Position numbers and translations under genes: made by a program
Source of the DNA: Chloroflexi bacterium 54-19
GTDB taxonomy: Bacteria; Chloroflexota; Chloroflexia; Chloroheliales; Chloroheliaceae
Length of the DNA stretch: 64,000 nucleotides
Assembly: GCA_001898225.1 (NCBI GenBank)
Contig: MKTJ01000072.1
Coordinates: 186,001-250,000 of the forward strand
Direction: 5' to 3'
The notes under the pieces: model-generated
What the model was told of the DNA's origin: nothing
Database searches by the model: none
Seen by the model: only the letters and a program-made list of their open reading frames with translations
Shown: piece after piece, positions 63,161-64,000 of the stretch
Layout of the letters: each line of letters opens with the position of its first letter
How positions within the stretch are numbered: the stretch's first letter is position 1

Positions 63161-63191
63161 CAGGGTGTGAATTAGATGCGCTCACACCCTG
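63161..63191. terminator. Hairpin between SRPBCC and MFS genes
   Basis: CAGGGTGTGA (63161-63170) pairs perfectly with TCACACCCTG (63182-63191). A T-rich run follows on the + strand; on the minus strand the T-run is weak. It may partly separate the two leftward units. Confidence 0.6.
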
Positions 63192-63288
63192 ACTTTTAAT
63201 TTTGCCCGGTGGGTTGCCTTCGGGGAGTCTTTTAAAACATCCTTCTAGCAAACCAGGTTTGGTTGAAACTAAAGGGGGAAGAAAAAGG

Positions 63289-63726
63289 TCATTCAGCCTT
63301 GAAGGTCTGGCCCAGCGTATCCAGCAAAATGTTCATACCTTCCAGGCGGAACTGGGGTTTATCTTCATCATCGAGATAGACGCCCTGCTCGGTGTAAGTC
63401 AGTTTTGTGGTTTTCCCGGCAGCTTTGAACTCTACCGTCGCCAGGGACGCGGAAATACGGGTCTGGTCGCGGTCCATAATATAGCTGTAGACAATGCGTT
63501 CGCCCGGTATGATGTCCAGGTAGAGGGCATCAAAAGTGTAGACAGCCCCATTGTGAGAACCATGATTTACTTCCCGGCCACCCACCTGGAATTCGAATTC
63601 AGCGGCTTTTGGGAACCAGTGGGCTTTGATTTGCGGGTCGGCCCAGGCGGCAAAGACTCGCGCCGGGGCCGCGGAATAGGTACGTTCAACTACAAAGGTA
63701 TCGTGCTTTACAGACCGTTCGTTCAT
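63289..63726 (-). CDS. SRPBCC (AHSA1-type) domain protein
   Basis: A 145-residue START/SRPBCC fold protein: VERTYSAAPARVFAAWADPQIKAHWF, FQVGGREVNHG, YLDIIPGERIVYSYIM, ISASLATVEFKAAGKTTKLTYTEQGVYLD and a C-terminal helix GMNILLDTLGQTF. This is the AHSA1/YndB-like group, which binds hydrophobic small molecules. Its ATG lies 2 bases after the ArsR stop. The ArsR-SRPBCC pairing is widespread and suggests ligand-linked control. Confidence 0.93.
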   Translation of the reverse strand: MNERSVKHDTFVVERTYSAAPARVFAAWADPQIKAHWFPKAAEFEFQVGGREVNHGSHNGAVYTFDALYLDIIPGERIVYSYIMDRDQTRISASLATVEFKAAGKTTKLTYTEQGVYLDDEDKPQFRLEGMNILLDTLGQTFKAE

Positions 63727-63728
63727 GA

Positions 63729-64000
63729 TTATCGGTTCCTTTCGTCCGGTTCTTCCGGGTGTTTATCTGGATGTTCATCTGGATGCTCATCTGGATGCTC
63801 CTCCAGGTATTTGCCGAGGAGGTCGAGGCTGTGTTCAATGCTGGCCTTTCGTTCGGCAAACCACTGTTCCGCTGAACTCAAAACCTGTGGCTCGATATGG
63901 CAGGTGCGGACCCGGCCAACTTTCTCGGAATGGACCAGGCCGCTGGCCTCCAGGATATGGAGGTGCTGAATGACAGCCGAAAGTGACATGTCAAGAGGCG
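63729..64000 (-). CDS. ArsR-family HTH regulator, 5' part outside window
   Basis: The frame is open to the right edge. PLDMSLSAVIQHLHILEASGLV is the recognition-helix region of ArsR regulators, so the Met at 63989 is internal and the true start lies beyond the window. SEKVGRVRTCHIEP is the wing. No metal-binding ELCVCDL motif is seen in this part. The C-terminus carries a DEHP repeat. It is translationally linked to the SRPBCC gene. Confidence 0.9.
   Translation of the reverse strand, partial: PLDMSLSAVIQHLHILEASGLVHSEKVGRVRTCHIEPQVLSSAEQWFAERKASIEHSLDLLGKYLEEHPDEHPDEHPDKHPEEPDERNR
63761..63796. repeat. 12-bp tandem repeat encoding DEHP
   Basis: Three 12-bp units of the form GYTYATCTGGAT, giving the acidic/His tail of the ArsR protein. 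The number of units is likely to vary between strains. Confidence 0.75.

Noticed and set aside
63202-63969. 255-codon rightward frame at the right end
   Set aside because: Shadow of the SRPBCC and ArsR genes, both of which are clear family members on the other strand.

Overview
The window most likely comes from a member of the Chloroflexota with moderate GC content. The basis is gene content, and the class cannot be fixed from sequence alone. Pointers are a STAND ATPase joining an XRE helix-turn-helix to WD40 repeats, a second WD40 lipoprotein, a SARP/BTAD regulator, an S53 protease, a very large multi-PAS histidine kinase, an ECF sigma factor with a SnoaL-like tail and an Imm-5-like immunity protein. 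No rRNA, tRNA, transposase or CRISPR array was found.

The centre (about 41.0-49.7 kb) looks like the maintenance core of a secondary replicon (plasmid or chromid). parA and parB lie in tandem. Four AAATACCGG repeats surround the parA promoter and start codon. parB carries a parS-like 16-mer and two copies of a palindrome-containing 28-bp repeat. An AlbA_2-type regulator follows. Two large leftward genes, both candidate replication proteins, flank a 929-bp non-coding region. That region holds four near-identical 29-bp iterons and three partial ones at helically phased spacings, plus a DnaA-box-like site and palindromes. The whole window is therefore probably extrachromosomal or chromid DNA.

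Left arm (0-25 kb): a partial SDR gene; an ECF sigma factor; an Imm-5-like gene; the XRE-NB-ARC-WD40 protein; a leftward acid-sugar catabolic group (L-rhamnonate-dehydratase-like enzyme, Gfo/Idh/MocA oxidoreductase, D-2-hydroxyacid dehydrogenase); a 1637-residue PAS/GAF/LOV histidine kinase; a Pro/Thr-rich membrane-anchored protein; an orphan molybdopterin oxidoreductase; and two secreted beta-propeller proteins.

25-34 kb is an envelope glycan locus. A promoter-like element and a leader with overlapping inverted repeats precede a polyprenol-phosphate glycosyltransferase, a GtrA flippase-like protein, a cellulose-synthase-like GT2 fused to a probable glycoside-hydrolase-like domain, and a GT39-like membrane glycosyltransferase. 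A secreted PA14-domain protein converges on this set. 34-40 kb holds sugar-use genes: a PfkB kinase, a xylose-isomerase-like TIM barrel, an FdhA-type zinc dehydrogenase and a GH42 beta-galactosidase.

Right arm (50-64 kb): a single-domain response regulator; a DHA1 MFS exporter; a rightward SARP, cNMP-binding protein and SulP-STAS-cNMP transporter set; a Gfo/Idh/MocA oxidoreductase; a sedolisin; a small membrane protein; an XRE/ImmA-type pair with a likely operator; a DHA2 MFS drug exporter; and an ArsR-SRPBCC pair cut by the right edge.
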